From Aerosticca soli (GTDB taxonomy: Bacteria; Pseudomonadota; Gammaproteobacteria; Xanthomonadales; Rhodanobacteraceae): 64,000 bases of DNA. This document shows, piece after piece, positions 55,589 to 63,254 of the stretch; the first letter of the stretch is position 1, and each line of letters starts with the position of its first letter. The translations under genes and the position numbers were made by a program. The stretch is from NCBI RefSeq assembly GCF_003967035.1, contig NZ_AP018560.1:1387001-1451000 (forward strand), read 5' to 3'. Below the pieces are notes generated by a model that had not been told where the DNA came from, did not search any database, and was given only the letters and a program-made list of their open reading frames with translations.

Positions 55589-55660
55589 GGCGACCAGGAA
55601 CGATGAGAAAAGGCCGTTAGGATTCTACTCCGCCGCCGATGGTGCCTCCTTCGCTGCGGC

Positions 55661-56446
55661 TCAATGCCCCAGCACGAGCACCGCGCCGCCGCCGGGTCGA
55701 TAGCCGCGTGCCAAGGCGCGATGCACGTAGGCGATCGCGCGGCGCACGGCCGTGCGCATCGGCCGCCCCTTGGCCAGCTCGGCGGCGATGGCCGCAGCCA
55801 GCGTGCAACCGGTGCCGTGGGCCTCGAAGGCCAGTCGTGGATGCCGGATTTCGATCAGGCCACGCTCGTCGCAGTAGCGGTCGACGACGGTACGGCCGCG
55901 GGCGTGCCCGCCCTTGAGCAGCACGGCGCGCGGACCGAGCGTGCGCAGTTCGCGGCAGGCGCGTTCGGCCTCGGCGGCGGTGCGGATCGGCCGATCGAGC
56001 AGCACCTCGGCTTCCGGCAGGTTGGGCGTGAGAATGTCGGCCAGCGGAAGGAGGCGCGCGATCAGTACCGCGACCGCCTCGGCATCGAGCAGGCGCGCGC
56101 CGCTGGTGGCGATCATCACCGGGTCGACCACGAGCGCGGGTGGTTTGCGCCTCGCCAGTTCCCCGGCCACCGTGCGCACCACCGCCGCCCCGCCGAGCAT
56201 GCCGGTCTTGACCGACCGGATGGGGAAATCCTTGAAGACCGCATCGATCTGACTGCGGATGTGCGCTTGCGGCAGCGCGTGCACGGCGGTGACCGCACGG
56301 GTGTTTTGCGAGGTCACCGCCGTGATCACCGAGAGCCCATGCACGCCGAGCGCATGGAAGGTCTTGAGGTCGGCCTGGATGCCGGCACCGCCGCCCGAAT
56401 CGGAACCGGCGATGGTCAGTGCGCTGGGCGGCGGCGTACGGAGCAT
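55661..56446 (-). CDS. thiD: Hydroxymethylpyrimidine/phosphomethylpyrimidine kinase
   Basis: It phosphorylates HMP and then HMP-P in thiamine synthesis. The 261-residue protein has [22 protein letters not shown] at its start, [43 protein letters not shown] and the anion-hole/catalytic [17 protein letters not shown] chose [14 protein letters not shown]; an ATG 16 codons upstream (56494) is also possible. It is the last gene of a phoH-thiD pair; no TPP riboswitch was recognised. Confidence 0.92.
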   Translation of the reverse strand: MLRTPPPSALTIAGSDSGGGAGIQADLKTFHALGVHGLSVITAVTSQNTRAVTAVHALPQAHIRSQIDAVFKDFPIRSVKTGMLGGAAVVRTVAGELARRKPPALVVDPVMIATSGARLLDAEAVAVLIARLLPLADILTPNLPEAEVLLDRPIRTAAEAERACRELRTLGPRAVLLKGGHARGRTVVDRYCDERGLIEIRHPRLAFEAHGTGCTLAAAIAAELAKGRPMRTAVRRAIAYVHRALARGYRPGGGAVLVLGH

Positions 56447-56512
56447 CGGCTTGGCCTGCCGGAGCGGATGAGGACGATGCGCGCTGGATGCCATCGCTGC
56501 GGCACGCGTGTC

Positions 56513-57892
56513 CTACAGCGCCTCGGAGGCGAAGTCCGCCAGCCGCGAGCGCTCGCCGCGGCGCAGGGTGATGTGCGCGGAATGCTCCCAGTCCTTGAAG
56601 CGGTCTATGGCATAGGTGAGGCCCGAGGTGGTCTCGGTGAGGTAGGGCGTGTCGATCTGCTCGACGTTGCCCAGACACACGATCTTGGTGCCGGGACCGG
56701 CCCGGGTGATCAGCGTCTTCATCTGCTTGGAGGTGAGGTTCTGCGCCTCGTCGATGATGAGATAGCGGCTCAGAAACGTGCGTCCGCGCATGAAGTTGAG
56801 CGAACGGATCTTGATCCGCGAGGCCAGCAGGTCATTGGTCGCCGCGCGGGCCCAGCTGCCGCCTTCCTCCGGATGGGCCAGCACCTCGAGGTTGTCGGTG
56901 AGCGCGCCCATCCACGGCGTCATCTTTTCTTCCTCGGTGCCGGGCAGGAAGCCGATGTCCTCGCCGACCGAAACCGTCGCGCGGGTCATGATGATCTCGC
57001 GGTAGCGCTGCATGTCCATCACCTGCGCCAGTCCGGCGGCGAGCGCGAGCAGGGTCTTGCCGGTGCCGGCTGTGCCGAGCAGGGTGACGAAATCGACGTC
57101 CGGGTCCATCAGCACGTTGAGCGCGAAATTCTGCTCGCGATTGCGCGCGGTGATGCCCCAGACGGCATGGTTGGCATGGCTGTGGTCGTCCAGCAGGACC
57201 AGCGTGGCGTGCGTCGCGTCCAGTGCGAGCACGCGCAGTTCCACGGCGTTTTCGCCCGGCAGGAACAGGCATTGGTTGGGGTGCCAGTCCTCGCCCGCGT
57301 GGCGCTCCAGGCGATAGAAGGTGCGGCCGCGCTCACTCCATGATTCGACTTCCGGGTGGCGGTCCCAGAAATCCTCCGGCAGCTCGGTCGAGCCGGTGTA
57401 GAGCAGGGCGAAGTCATCCAGCGCGCGGTCGTTCTCGTAGTCCTCGGCATGGATGCCGTAGATCTTCGCCTTGATGCGCAGGTTGATGTCCTTGGTGACC
57501 AGGATGACCGCGCATTCGGGATGCTCGTCGCGCAGCTCGATCACCGCCGCGAGGATCTGATTGTCCGCCTTGCCCTGGCCGTTTCCGGTGCGTTCCTGGA
57601 AGTACAACCGGCCGACATCGGCGCGGCGCTTCAGATTGAGGCCCTGCGGGCTCACCAGCGCCAGCCCCTGCTCGATGCCCTGGCCGTTGCCGCGCTCGAT
57701 CAGTTCATTGAGGAAACGGCTCACCTGACGGCCGTTGCGGGAGACTTCCGAGCCACCCTTTTTCTTCTCGTCCAACTCCTCGAGCACGGTCATCGGGATG
57801 AAGATGTCGTGTTCCTCGAAGCGGAACAGCGCGGTGGGGTCGTGCAGCAGCACGTTGGTGTCGAGGGCATAGATGCGCTTGCTTGCGGTCAT
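56513..57892 (-). CDS. PhoH2-type protein: PIN domain fused to PhoH ATPase
   Basis: The 459-residue protein has an N-terminal PIN nuclease domain (YALDTNVLLHDPTALFRF, VTKDINLRIKAKI with acidic residues for metal) and a C-terminal PhoH helicase-like ATPase (Walker A LLGTAGTGKTLLALAAG, Walker B YLIIDEAQNLT, then MKTLITRAGPGTKIVCLGN). Family members unwind and cleave RNA in vitro; some belong to toxin-antitoxin loci, but no antitoxin-like gene is adjacent here. Confidence 0.92.
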   Translation of the reverse strand: MTASKRIYALDTNVLLHDPTALFRFEEHDIFIPMTVLEELDEKKKGGSEVSRNGRQVSRFLNELIERGNGQGIEQGLALVSPQGLNLKRRADVGRLYFQERTGNGQGKADNQILAAVIELRDEHPECAVILVTKDINLRIKAKIYGIHAEDYENDRALDDFALLYTGSTELPEDFWDRHPEVESWSERGRTFYRLERHAGEDWHPNQCLFLPGENAVELRVLALDATHATLVLLDDHSHANHAVWGITARNREQNFALNVLMDPDVDFVTLLGTAGTGKTLLALAAGLAQVMDMQRYREIIMTRATVSVGEDIGFLPGTEEEKMTPWMGALTDNLEVLAHPEEGGSWARAATNDLLASRIKIRSLNFMRGRTFLSRYLIIDEAQNLTSKQMKTLITRAGPGTKIVCLGNVEQIDTPYLTETTSGLTYAIDRFKDWEHSAHITLRRGERSRLADFASEAL

Positions 57893-57944
57893 GCGCGGCG
57901 GTCTCGTGGGGAGGGCGGTGGTCGGTGTGCGCGGCGGCCTGCAT

Positions 57945-58406
57945 TCATTGCGCCGGAATGGCCTCGAGGACGGCCTGCGCGTGCCCGGGCACCTTGACGT
58001 TGCGCCACTCGCGCACCAGATGGCCTTCCGGGTCGATGAGGAAGGTGCTGCGCACGACGCCGAGATGGCGCTTGCCGTACAGCACCTTCTCGTGCAGGAC
58101 GTCGAAGGTGCGGCACCAGCGCTCGTCGGTGTCGGCGATCAGGGTGAAGGGCAGTGCTTGCTTGGCGGCGAAACGGGCGTGCGAGTGCACGCTGTCGCGC
58201 GATACGCCGATGATCTCGGCGCCGCGCCGGCGAAACTCGGGATAAAGATCGCGAAACGATTGCGCCTCGAGGGTGCATCCGCTGGTGGCATCCTTCGGAT
58301 AGAAATAAACCACCAGCCAACGGCCCTTGAAATCCGACAGCCGCACCGTTTCACCGGCGGCATTCACGCCTTCGAGGTCTTCCACTTTCGTGCCGATTTC
58401 AGGCAT
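57945..58406 (-). CDS. bcp: Thioredoxin-dependent peroxiredoxin Bcp/PrxQ
   Basis: It reduces hydroperoxides. The 153-residue protein has the peroxidatic Cys44 in FYPKDATSGCTLEAQSFRD and the PrxQ core IGVSRDSVHSHARFAAKQALPFTLIADTD. The usual second Cys five residues after the first is replaced by Gln49. It has a strong AGGGAA ribosome binding site. The gene follows the gcvR-like gene in the same direction. Confidence 0.92.
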   Translation of the reverse strand: MPEIGTKVEDLEGVNAAGETVRLSDFKGRWLVVYFYPKDATSGCTLEAQSFRDLYPEFRRRGAEIIGVSRDSVHSHARFAAKQALPFTLIADTDERWCRTFDVLHEKVLYGKRHLGVVRSTFLIDPEGHLVREWRNVKVPGHAQAVLEAIPAQ

Positions 58407-58439
58407 CGCGATTCCCTAATGTGGCCAAGTGAGCGACGG

Positions 58440-58464
58440 GTGGGCATCCCTATGGGACGCCCAC
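58440..58464 (-). terminator. Imperfect hairpin between the gcvR-like and bcp genes
   Basis: GTGGGCATCCC / GGGACGCCCAC can fold with one mismatch and a three-base loop. It lies 57 bases past the end of the gcvR-like gene and has no U-run. Possible pause or processing site. Confidence 0.25.
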
Positions 58465-58520
58465 AAAGGCATGGTGCGATTGGATCGTGCGGGTTGGCAA
58501 GTCGCCCGCCGTCGCGCCGG

Positions 58521-59096
58521 TCAGAACTTGATCGGATCCAGCACGGCATCGAGATTGAGGCCGTCGCACAGCTCGAAGAAATCGTCGCGCAGGGCCGCCA
58601 GGTGCAGCTCGGCCGGAATACCGATGCTGATCTGCGCCTGGAACATGTCCGCGCCGGTCTGCATGGCCTGGTAGCGCATCGAGTTCATCTGCTCGATGCG
58701 GATGCCGTGATGGTTGAAGAACTCGATGAGCCGAACCAGGATGCCAGGGCGGTCCGCGGCAACCACCTCGACGAGATAGGGCAGCAGCGGGGCGCCCGGC
58801 TCGCGTGGCTGGGTCCGGTAGTACGTCAGATGCAATTCCTGGTCCCGGGCCAGCTTGCCCAGGGCGCTTTCCAGCTTGGCCACCGCGTCCCACGAGCCGA
58901 CGGCCAGCAGCATGATCGAGGCGTCGCCGCCGATGGTGGCCACGCGTGCGTCGGCCAGGTGACAGCCGGTCTCCACGATGCGTCTGGCCAGTCCCTGCAA
59001 CGCCGAGCGCGCTGCCGGTGTGAGCGCGTGCACCAACAACTGATGGTCGTTGCCGCTGCGCGTCTGGAGTCGATTCAAGAAAGTTCTGCCTGGCAA
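58521..59096 (-). CDS. gcvR: Glycine cleavage system repressor-like protein with two ACT domains
   Basis: The 191-residue protein has two tandem ACT domains: QLLVHALTPAARSALQGLARRIVETGCHLADARVATIGG and PYLVEVVAADRPGILVRLIEFFNHHGIRIEQMNS. This is the GcvR architecture; GcvR binds glycine and restrains GcvA. Whether that role holds here is unknown, as no gcvA is in the window. There is no ATG at the start; a TTG at 59096 or 59078 must be used. Divergent from dapA, the same arrangement as gcvR-dapA in E. coli. Confidence 0.85.
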   Translation of the reverse strand: MPGRTFLNRLQTRSGNDHQLLVHALTPAARSALQGLARRIVETGCHLADARVATIGGDASIMLLAVGSWDAVAKLESALGKLARDQELHLTYYRTQPREPGAPLLPYLVEVVAADRPGILVRLIEFFNHHGIRIEQMNSMRYQAMQTGADMFQAQISIGIPAELHLAALRDDFFELCDGLNLDAVLDPIKF

Positions 59097-59205
59097 TGCT
59101 CGAAAGATCCGCGCCGCGGGACTGCGGCGGGCTGCGCGAGCTTACTTGCCCGCCGCGCGAGGCCGCAAGTAACATGCTGGGCTCGAATTCGCTCGGGAAA
59201 CCCGC

Positions 59206-60099
59206 TTGGACATTCGCGGCAGTATCTGCGCACTGGCGACGCCTTTCGCAGCCGATGGTGCACTCGATCTGGATGCCTTCGGACGGCTGATCGACTATCA
59301 GCTCGCCCATGGCACCCAGGCCCTGGTCGTCGCCGGGTCCACCGGTGAGGCGCACATGCTCGAGCCGGACGAGTTCGACCGTCTGCTTGGTTTCGCGCTC
59401 GAACGGGCGGCCGGGCGTGTCCCGGTCATCGCCGGCACCGGCGAGGCCGGCACCGCCGGCACCGTCGCGCAGACCCGGCGTGCCGCCGCCCTCGGTGCCG
59501 ATGCGGCGCTGGTGGTGACTCCCTATTACGTGCGGCCCACGCAGGAGGGGCTGCGCCGCCATTTTCTGGAAGTGGCCGAGCGCGGCGGTCTGCCGATCAT
59601 TCTCTACAACGTGCCGACGCGGACGGCGTGCGATCTGCAGCCGGCCACCGTCGCCGCATTGCGCGAGCATCCGCGGATCATCGGCATCAAGGAGGCCGTG
59701 CCGGACGCCTCCCGCGTCCGCGCCATCGCCGCCCTGGTCCGCGAGGACTTCAGCTATCTTTCCGGCGACGACGGCAGTGCCGGCGAGGCCATGCTGGCTG
59801 GCGCCGCCGGTACCATCTCGGTGGTCGCCAACCTGGTGCCGGCGGCATTCCGTGCGCTCTGCGACGCTGCACTGGCCGGAGATCAACCCCAGGTCGCGCG
59901 GCATTACGAGCGGCTCGGGCCGCTGCTGGAGGCCATCGCCGTCGCACCCAACCCGATCCCGGTCAAGGCCGGTCTTGCCCTCCTTGGGCTGGGTACCGGG
60001 GCGCTTCGCTTGCCCTTGGTGGCCTTGCAGGATCCATCCGCGCACGCCCGCCTGCGCGAGGCCATGGGCAGGCTCGCTACGCTGGCGCAGGTCGCCTGA
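59206..60099 (+). CDS. dapA: 4-hydroxy-tetrahydrodipicolinate synthase
   Basis: It condenses pyruvate with aspartate semialdehyde in lysine and peptidoglycan synthesis. The 297-residue (beta/alpha)8 aldolase has ICALATPFAADGALDLDAFGRLIDY, AGSTGEAHML, TPYYVRPTQEGLRRHF with the catalytic Tyr, and the Schiff-base Lys162 in IIGIKEAV. The start is TTG (MDIRGSICAL). It is upstream of bamC. Confidence 0.95.
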   Translation: MDIRGSICALATPFAADGALDLDAFGRLIDYQLAHGTQALVVAGSTGEAHMLEPDEFDRLLGFALERAAGRVPVIAGTGEAGTAGTVAQTRRAAALGADAALVVTPYYVRPTQEGLRRHFLEVAERGGLPIILYNVPTRTACDLQPATVAALREHPRIIGIKEAVPDASRVRAIAALVREDFSYLSGDDGSAGEAMLAGAAGTISVVANLVPAAFRALCDAALAGDQPQVARHYERLGPLLEAIAVAPNPIPVKAGLALLGLGTGALRLPLVALQDPSAHARLREAMGRLATLAQVA

Positions 60100-60145
60100 C
60101 GGCCTTCCTTATCCAACCTTTGCCCAATCCCGGGATCTCGATCTG

Positions 60146-60748
60146 ATGAAGAAAAACGCGTACGTCCTCCTCGCGACCAGCGTGCTCATGGGCTTCGCGC
60201 TCACGGGCTGCGGTATGTTCCGTTCGCAGAAAAGCTGGGAGACCGCCAAGCAGGAAGCGCCGCTCGAAATCCCGCCCGATCTGGACACGCCTTCGGCCAG
60301 CGATGCGCTGGTCATTCCACCGCCGGGCGCCAATCAGCCCACCGCCAACGGCGCGACTTCGCGCTTCGGCAAGAATGGCGGCATCATCACCGACGGTTTC
60401 GTGCTGAAAGACAGCGTGGACGATGCGTATCGGCGGGTCGGCGAGGCCTTGCAGAGCGGTTCGTTCGGGCGTCTGCTCGCGCACGACGACGCGGCGCACA
60501 CCTTCAGTGTCGAGGTGGTGGCCAGCGAGGCACCGACGCGCAAGCCGGGCCTCTTCGGTCGCCTGCTCGGTCGCGGCAAGTCCGATAACGATACGCAGGC
60601 TCCCGGCGCTGCCGCCCATCAGGTGCAGGTGACCGTCACCGGCAGCGGTACGGACGCCAGCCAGGTCCGCGCGCAGGGCAACGCCGCCGCGGTGGCCAAG
60701 CTGGTGGATGGCCTGCGTGATCGCCTCGGGGTCGCCGAAGCCAAGTGA
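60146..60748 (+). CDS. bamC: Outer-membrane assembly lipoprotein BamC-like
   Basis: The 200-residue protein has a lipoprotein signal with lipidated Cys in FALTGCGMFRSQ (about residue 22). A proline-rich unstructured segment (LEIPPDLDTP....VIPPPGANQP) like the BamC N-terminus is followed by one folded domain (VDDAYRRVGEALQ). It is shorter than E. coli BamC (about 344 residues) and lacks the second helix-grip domain. The dapA-bamC order is the same as in E. coli (dapA-nlpB). Confidence 0.82.
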   Translation: MKKNAYVLLATSVLMGFALTGCGMFRSQKSWETAKQEAPLEIPPDLDTPSASDALVIPPPGANQPTANGATSRFGKNGGIITDGFVLKDSVDDAYRRVGEALQSGSFGRLLAHDDAAHTFSVEVVASEAPTRKPGLFGRLLGRGKSDNDTQAPGAAAHQVQVTVTGSGTDASQVRAQGNAAAVAKLVDGLRDRLGVAEAK

Positions 60749-60760
60749 AAAGTTATCGAT

Positions 60761-60786
60761 TGCGCCGGCAGGGCAGGGCCGGCGCA
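60761..60786. terminator. Hairpin between the convergent bamC and fdxA genes
   Basis: A 9-bp perfect stem TGCGCCGGC/GCCGGCGCA with an 8-base loop fills the 48-base gap between the two converging genes. U-tails are short on both strands, so termination strength is uncertain. Confidence 0.4.
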
Positions 60787-60796
60787 TCCGGAGCGA

Positions 60797-61120
60797 TCAG
60801 CGTTCCAGCAGCTTGAGCTTGCCGGGTTTGCCTTCCCATGCCTTGGCGTCCGGCAGCGGGTCCTTGCGCTCGGTAATGACAGGCCAGGACTTGGCCAACT
60901 CGGCATTGAGCGCGATAAAGACCTCCTGCCCGGCCGGCACGTCGTCTTCCGGATAGATCGCGTTGATCGGACACTCCGGTTCGCACAGCGTGCAGTCGAT
61001 GCACTCGTCCGGATTGATCACCAGGAAGTTCGGGCCTTCATGAAAGGCGTCGACGGGGCAAACCTCCACGCAATCGGTGTATTTGCACTTGATGCAGTTT
61101 TCGGTGACGACGAAGGTCAT
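60797..61120 (-). CDS. fdxA: 7-Fe ferredoxin FdxA
   Basis: The 107-residue electron carrier has one [3Fe-4S] and one [4Fe-4S] cluster. The N-terminal motif [20 protein letters not shown] is followed by [24 protein letters not shown]. The C-terminal extension ([22 protein letters not shown]) is typical of this type. The start at [14 protein letters not shown] was preferred over an upstream in-frame extension without similarity. Confidence 0.95.
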   Translation of the reverse strand: MTFVVTENCIKCKYTDCVEVCPVDAFHEGPNFLVINPDECIDCTLCEPECPINAIYPEDDVPAGQEVFIALNAELAKSWPVITERKDPLPDAKAWEGKPGKLKLLER

Positions 61121-61428
61121 GGGCGGGTTGTCGGCTGGCGCTCTAAAGCCGACTAGTATGCGCGCGGCGACAGCACCTTGAGAAGGGCGCTTGGGCCATG
61201 GCGGGGACGGCATGGCGTCGCAGTGCGGCGATTGCTCAGGTCACCTGAACGATGGCTCACCGAGTGGCCGGCGCGGGGCTTCCGGATATTCATTCCTTAA
61301 CGGTTTTGCTACACTTCCCGGCGTTCAGGCAGGAACTTGACGACGACGGATCGGCAGGGTCCGCACAGGATCCGATGCGCATGGGCTCTCGACGCGCATA
61401 AATACGAATAACTGAAGGAGACACCGAG
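61121..61428. other. 308-base intergenic region between divergent fdxA and ompA
   Basis: It must contain the promoters of both divergent genes. The only clear signal is a strong GAAGGAGA ribosome binding site before ompA (about 61414-61421). A TACACT -10-like element lies near 61309-61314, which would give a leader of over 100 bases, but no convincing -35 goes with it. No coding frame, repeat or known riboswitch was recognised. Confidence 0.5.
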
Positions 61429-62571
61429 ATGAAGCGAAAGGGTATGTATATCTTGATGGCCATGGCCCTGGGTGGTGCCGGGGTGGTGCAGGCGCAGGAT
61501 GCGGCGCCGGCGTCGGCGGGCAGCAGTGCGGGCGTGGCGATGGATGCGGCCAGCTATGACGATCGTTGGTACATTGCGCCGACGGTGGGTGGTTACTACA
61601 ACGACACGGACCGCAACACGAGCAGTCGTCAGGTGTATTACGGGTTGGCGGTGGGTCGGTATATATCGCCGCATGCCTCGATCGACATTTTTGCCGACCG
61701 CACCAAGCGTGATCGTGACCGCCGTGCGGGTGGTGGCAACTGGTCGAACAACAGTGTGGGTGTGGCGGCGCGTTTTTACGCGGGCGACTGGAACGCGTGG
61801 CGTCCGTATCTGTTGGCTGGCGTGATGGGCAGTTATCACAACAACCGGAATGACGATGGTTGGTCGCCGGCGGCGGAGTTGGGTGCGGGCTTGTCCAAGA
61901 CGATCACGGACAGTTCGGATTTCCGTGTCGAGGCGGGTTATCGTTATGACTGGGATGACAAGTCGCAGCGCAAGGAAGACGGTTATGGCGACTGGTTCCT
62001 GGGTTTCAGCATCGTGTCGCGATTTGGCGAGCCGCCGGCCAAGCCGGTACCGGCTGCCGCGCCTGCGCCGGTGAATGATTGTTCGACCAAGGACAGTGAT
62101 GGCGATGGCGTGAACGATTGCGACGACAAGTGCCCGGGTACACCGGCGGGCACGATGGTGGGTCCGGACGGTTGTGCGCAGAAGGTAGTGATCGATCTTC
62201 GGGGCGTGAACTTCAAGTTCGACTATCCGAAGAAGGGTCACGTGAAGGCGGCGGAGATTGCCAAGGCCTTGGCCGAGCCGACCAGCGAGTCGTTGGCGAT
62301 CCTGGATCAGGCGGTGGACACGCTCAAGCGTTATCCGGACGTCAAGGTGACGGTGGCCGGTTACACCGATTCGGTGGGTACGGACGAGTACAACCAGGCC
62401 TTGTCGGAGCGTCGTGCGCAGATCGTGTATGACTATCTGACCAGTCACGGGATCGATCCGAGTCGTCTGCAGGGTCCGATTGGGCATGGCGAGAACGATC
62501 CGATCGACACCAACGACACGCCCGAGGGTCGTGCGCGCAACCGTCGCACGGAGCTTCAGGTGCAGCAGTAA
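61429..62571 (+). CDS. ompA: OmpA family outer-membrane protein
   Basis: The 380-residue protein has a signal peptide (about 1-23, ending VVQAQD), an N-terminal eight-stranded barrel (about 35-205) and a short calcium-binding thrombospondin-type linker (DSDGDGVNDCDDKCPGTPAG). A C-terminal peptidoglycan-binding OmpA domain follows (VAGYTDSVGTDEYNQALSERRAQ.., ending GRARNRRTELQVQQ). It ties the outer membrane to the cell wall. Codon choice favours GGT and GTG over the GGC common elsewhere here, as often seen in very abundant proteins. Confidence 0.95.
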   Translation: MKRKGMYILMAMALGGAGVVQAQDAAPASAGSSAGVAMDAASYDDRWYIAPTVGGYYNDTDRNTSSRQVYYGLAVGRYISPHASIDIFADRTKRDRDRRAGGGNWSNNSVGVAARFYAGDWNAWRPYLLAGVMGSYHNNRNDDGWSPAAELGAGLSKTITDSSDFRVEAGYRYDWDDKSQRKEDGYGDWFLGFSIVSRFGEPPAKPVPAAAPAPVNDCSTKDSDGDGVNDCDDKCPGTPAGTMVGPDGCAQKVVIDLRGVNFKFDYPKKGHVKAAEIAKALAEPTSESLAILDQAVDTLKRYPDVKVTVAGYTDSVGTDEYNQALSERRAQIVYDYLTSHGIDPSRLQGPIGHGENDPIDTNDTPEGRARNRRTELQVQQ

Positions 62572-62630
62572 GCCCGGGAGGGGTGCCGTGCCGGGTGGTC
62601 TTTGGCCCGGCATCCGCAACGGGTCACTTC

Positions 62631-62667
62631 GAATGCCCGCATCGGATCGATGCGGGCATTCGTGTTT
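62631..62667 (+). terminator. Terminator after ompA
   Basis: A perfect 13-bp stem GAATGCCCGCATC/GATGCGGGCATTC (62631-62643 and 62649-62661) with a five-base loop is followed by GTGTTT. It ends the chromosomal ompA transcript just before the prophage edge. Confidence 0.85.
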
Positions 62668-62701
62668 ACAGCCACGGGAAGAGAATGCGTTTCTTGCTTT
62701 A

Positions 62702-62729
62702 ATTTTACATAATAAACATTTTCTCAACC
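62702..62729 (-). other. dif-like XerC/XerD attachment site at the prophage edge
   Basis: On the minus strand a XerC-side arm GGTTGAGAAAA (62719-62729), a six-base centre TGTTTA (62713-62718) and a XerD-side arm TTATGTAAAAT (62702-62712) form a 28-base dif-like site. The XerD arm matches the gammaproteobacterial dif arm TTATGTTAAAT at 10 of 11 bases. The XerC arm is degenerate (6 of 11 to GGTGCGCATAA), as is common in phage-derived arms. Filamentous phages of Xanthomonas and Vibrio integrate at dif through the host Xer recombinases. The site overlaps the 3' end of the repressor gene. Confidence 0.7.
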
Positions 62730-63055
62730 GAAACCTTCACGGCGTGAGCCGACGGGGCAGGGTTGATGCCGATGGCTAGCGCCATTGCCGCAGCCATTTG
62801 AGCAAGTCGAAGCCAGACCTTTCGAGCTTCCGGGCTGCGTGCACGTTCCGCCTCGATCAGCGGCAACCACTTCGCCAGAGGTTCGCCGGTGACTTCGCAC
62901 ATCCGGGCAACGCTTTCGGCATCTGGATGCGATTTGCCGTGCCGCCATCCGCTGATTGTTGCTCGCGTGATGTTTAGGGATTCTGCTGCTGCGTTGTCGG
63001 CGCCTATGTTCAGAGCTTTTTTGTAGCGGTCTAGCAGTACGAGCGAAGCGTTCAT
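62705..63055 (-). CDS. Phage repressor with helix-turn-helix, DUF3693-like
   Basis: The 116-residue protein has an N-terminal Cro/C1-type helix-turn-helix (NAAAESLNITRATISGWRHGKSHPDAESVARMCEVTG). A hydrophobic C-terminal part (LAQMAAAMALAIGINPAPSAHA) resembles DUF3693 proteins common in Xanthomonas inoviruses. It is divergent from the replication gene, the position of RstR-type repressors. A strong AAGAGG ribosome binding site precedes its ATG. Its last codons and TAA stop lie inside the attachment site. Confidence 0.78.
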   Translation of the reverse strand: MNASLVLLDRYKKALNIGADNAAAESLNITRATISGWRHGKSHPDAESVARMCEVTGEPLAKWLPLIEAERARSPEARKVWLRLAQMAAAMALAIGINPAPSAHAVKVSVEKMFIM

Positions 63056-63067
63056 GTAAGAAACCTC

Positions 63068-63096
63068 TTGACACTGATGTCAGAGGGTACTATACA
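63068..63096 (+). promoter_or_regulatory. Phage replication promoter
   Basis: A perfect -35 TTGACA (63068-63073) and TATACA (63091-63096; 4/6 to the -10) are 17 bases apart and point toward the replication gene. A minus-strand TATAGT (5/6) overlaps the same -10, so a divergent promoter for the repressor may share the site. Confidence 0.65.
63069..63082. promoter_or_regulatory. Operator-like inverted repeat 1
   Basis: TGACA-CTGA-TGTCA is a perfect inverted repeat covering the -35 of the replication promoter. A protein bound here would block polymerase. It shares half-site TGTCAGA with a second repeat 22 bases downstream. Confidence 0.55.
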
Positions 63097-63104
63097 TCGC
63101 CCCG

Positions 63105-63123
63105 TGTCAGACCATCTCTGACA
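63105..63123. promoter_or_regulatory. Operator-like inverted repeat 2
   Basis: TGTCAGA-CCATC-TCTGACA is a perfect 7-bp inverted repeat located just downstream of the expected transcription start. The same half-site occurs in repeat 1, which suggests binding by one dimeric protein, most simply the adjacent repressor. Confidence 0.55.
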
Positions 63124-63254
63124 GCAGGGGCCAGCTTGATGCACGCGCTATCCGCTTTGCCTTTCCTCGTAAGCGCCGCTTGGGCGCTTCGCGTCTTCTT
63201 CTCGCTACGTCGTCTCGTCGCCCGTCAGCGCGCGACGCTTGAAGGAGTGCGTGC

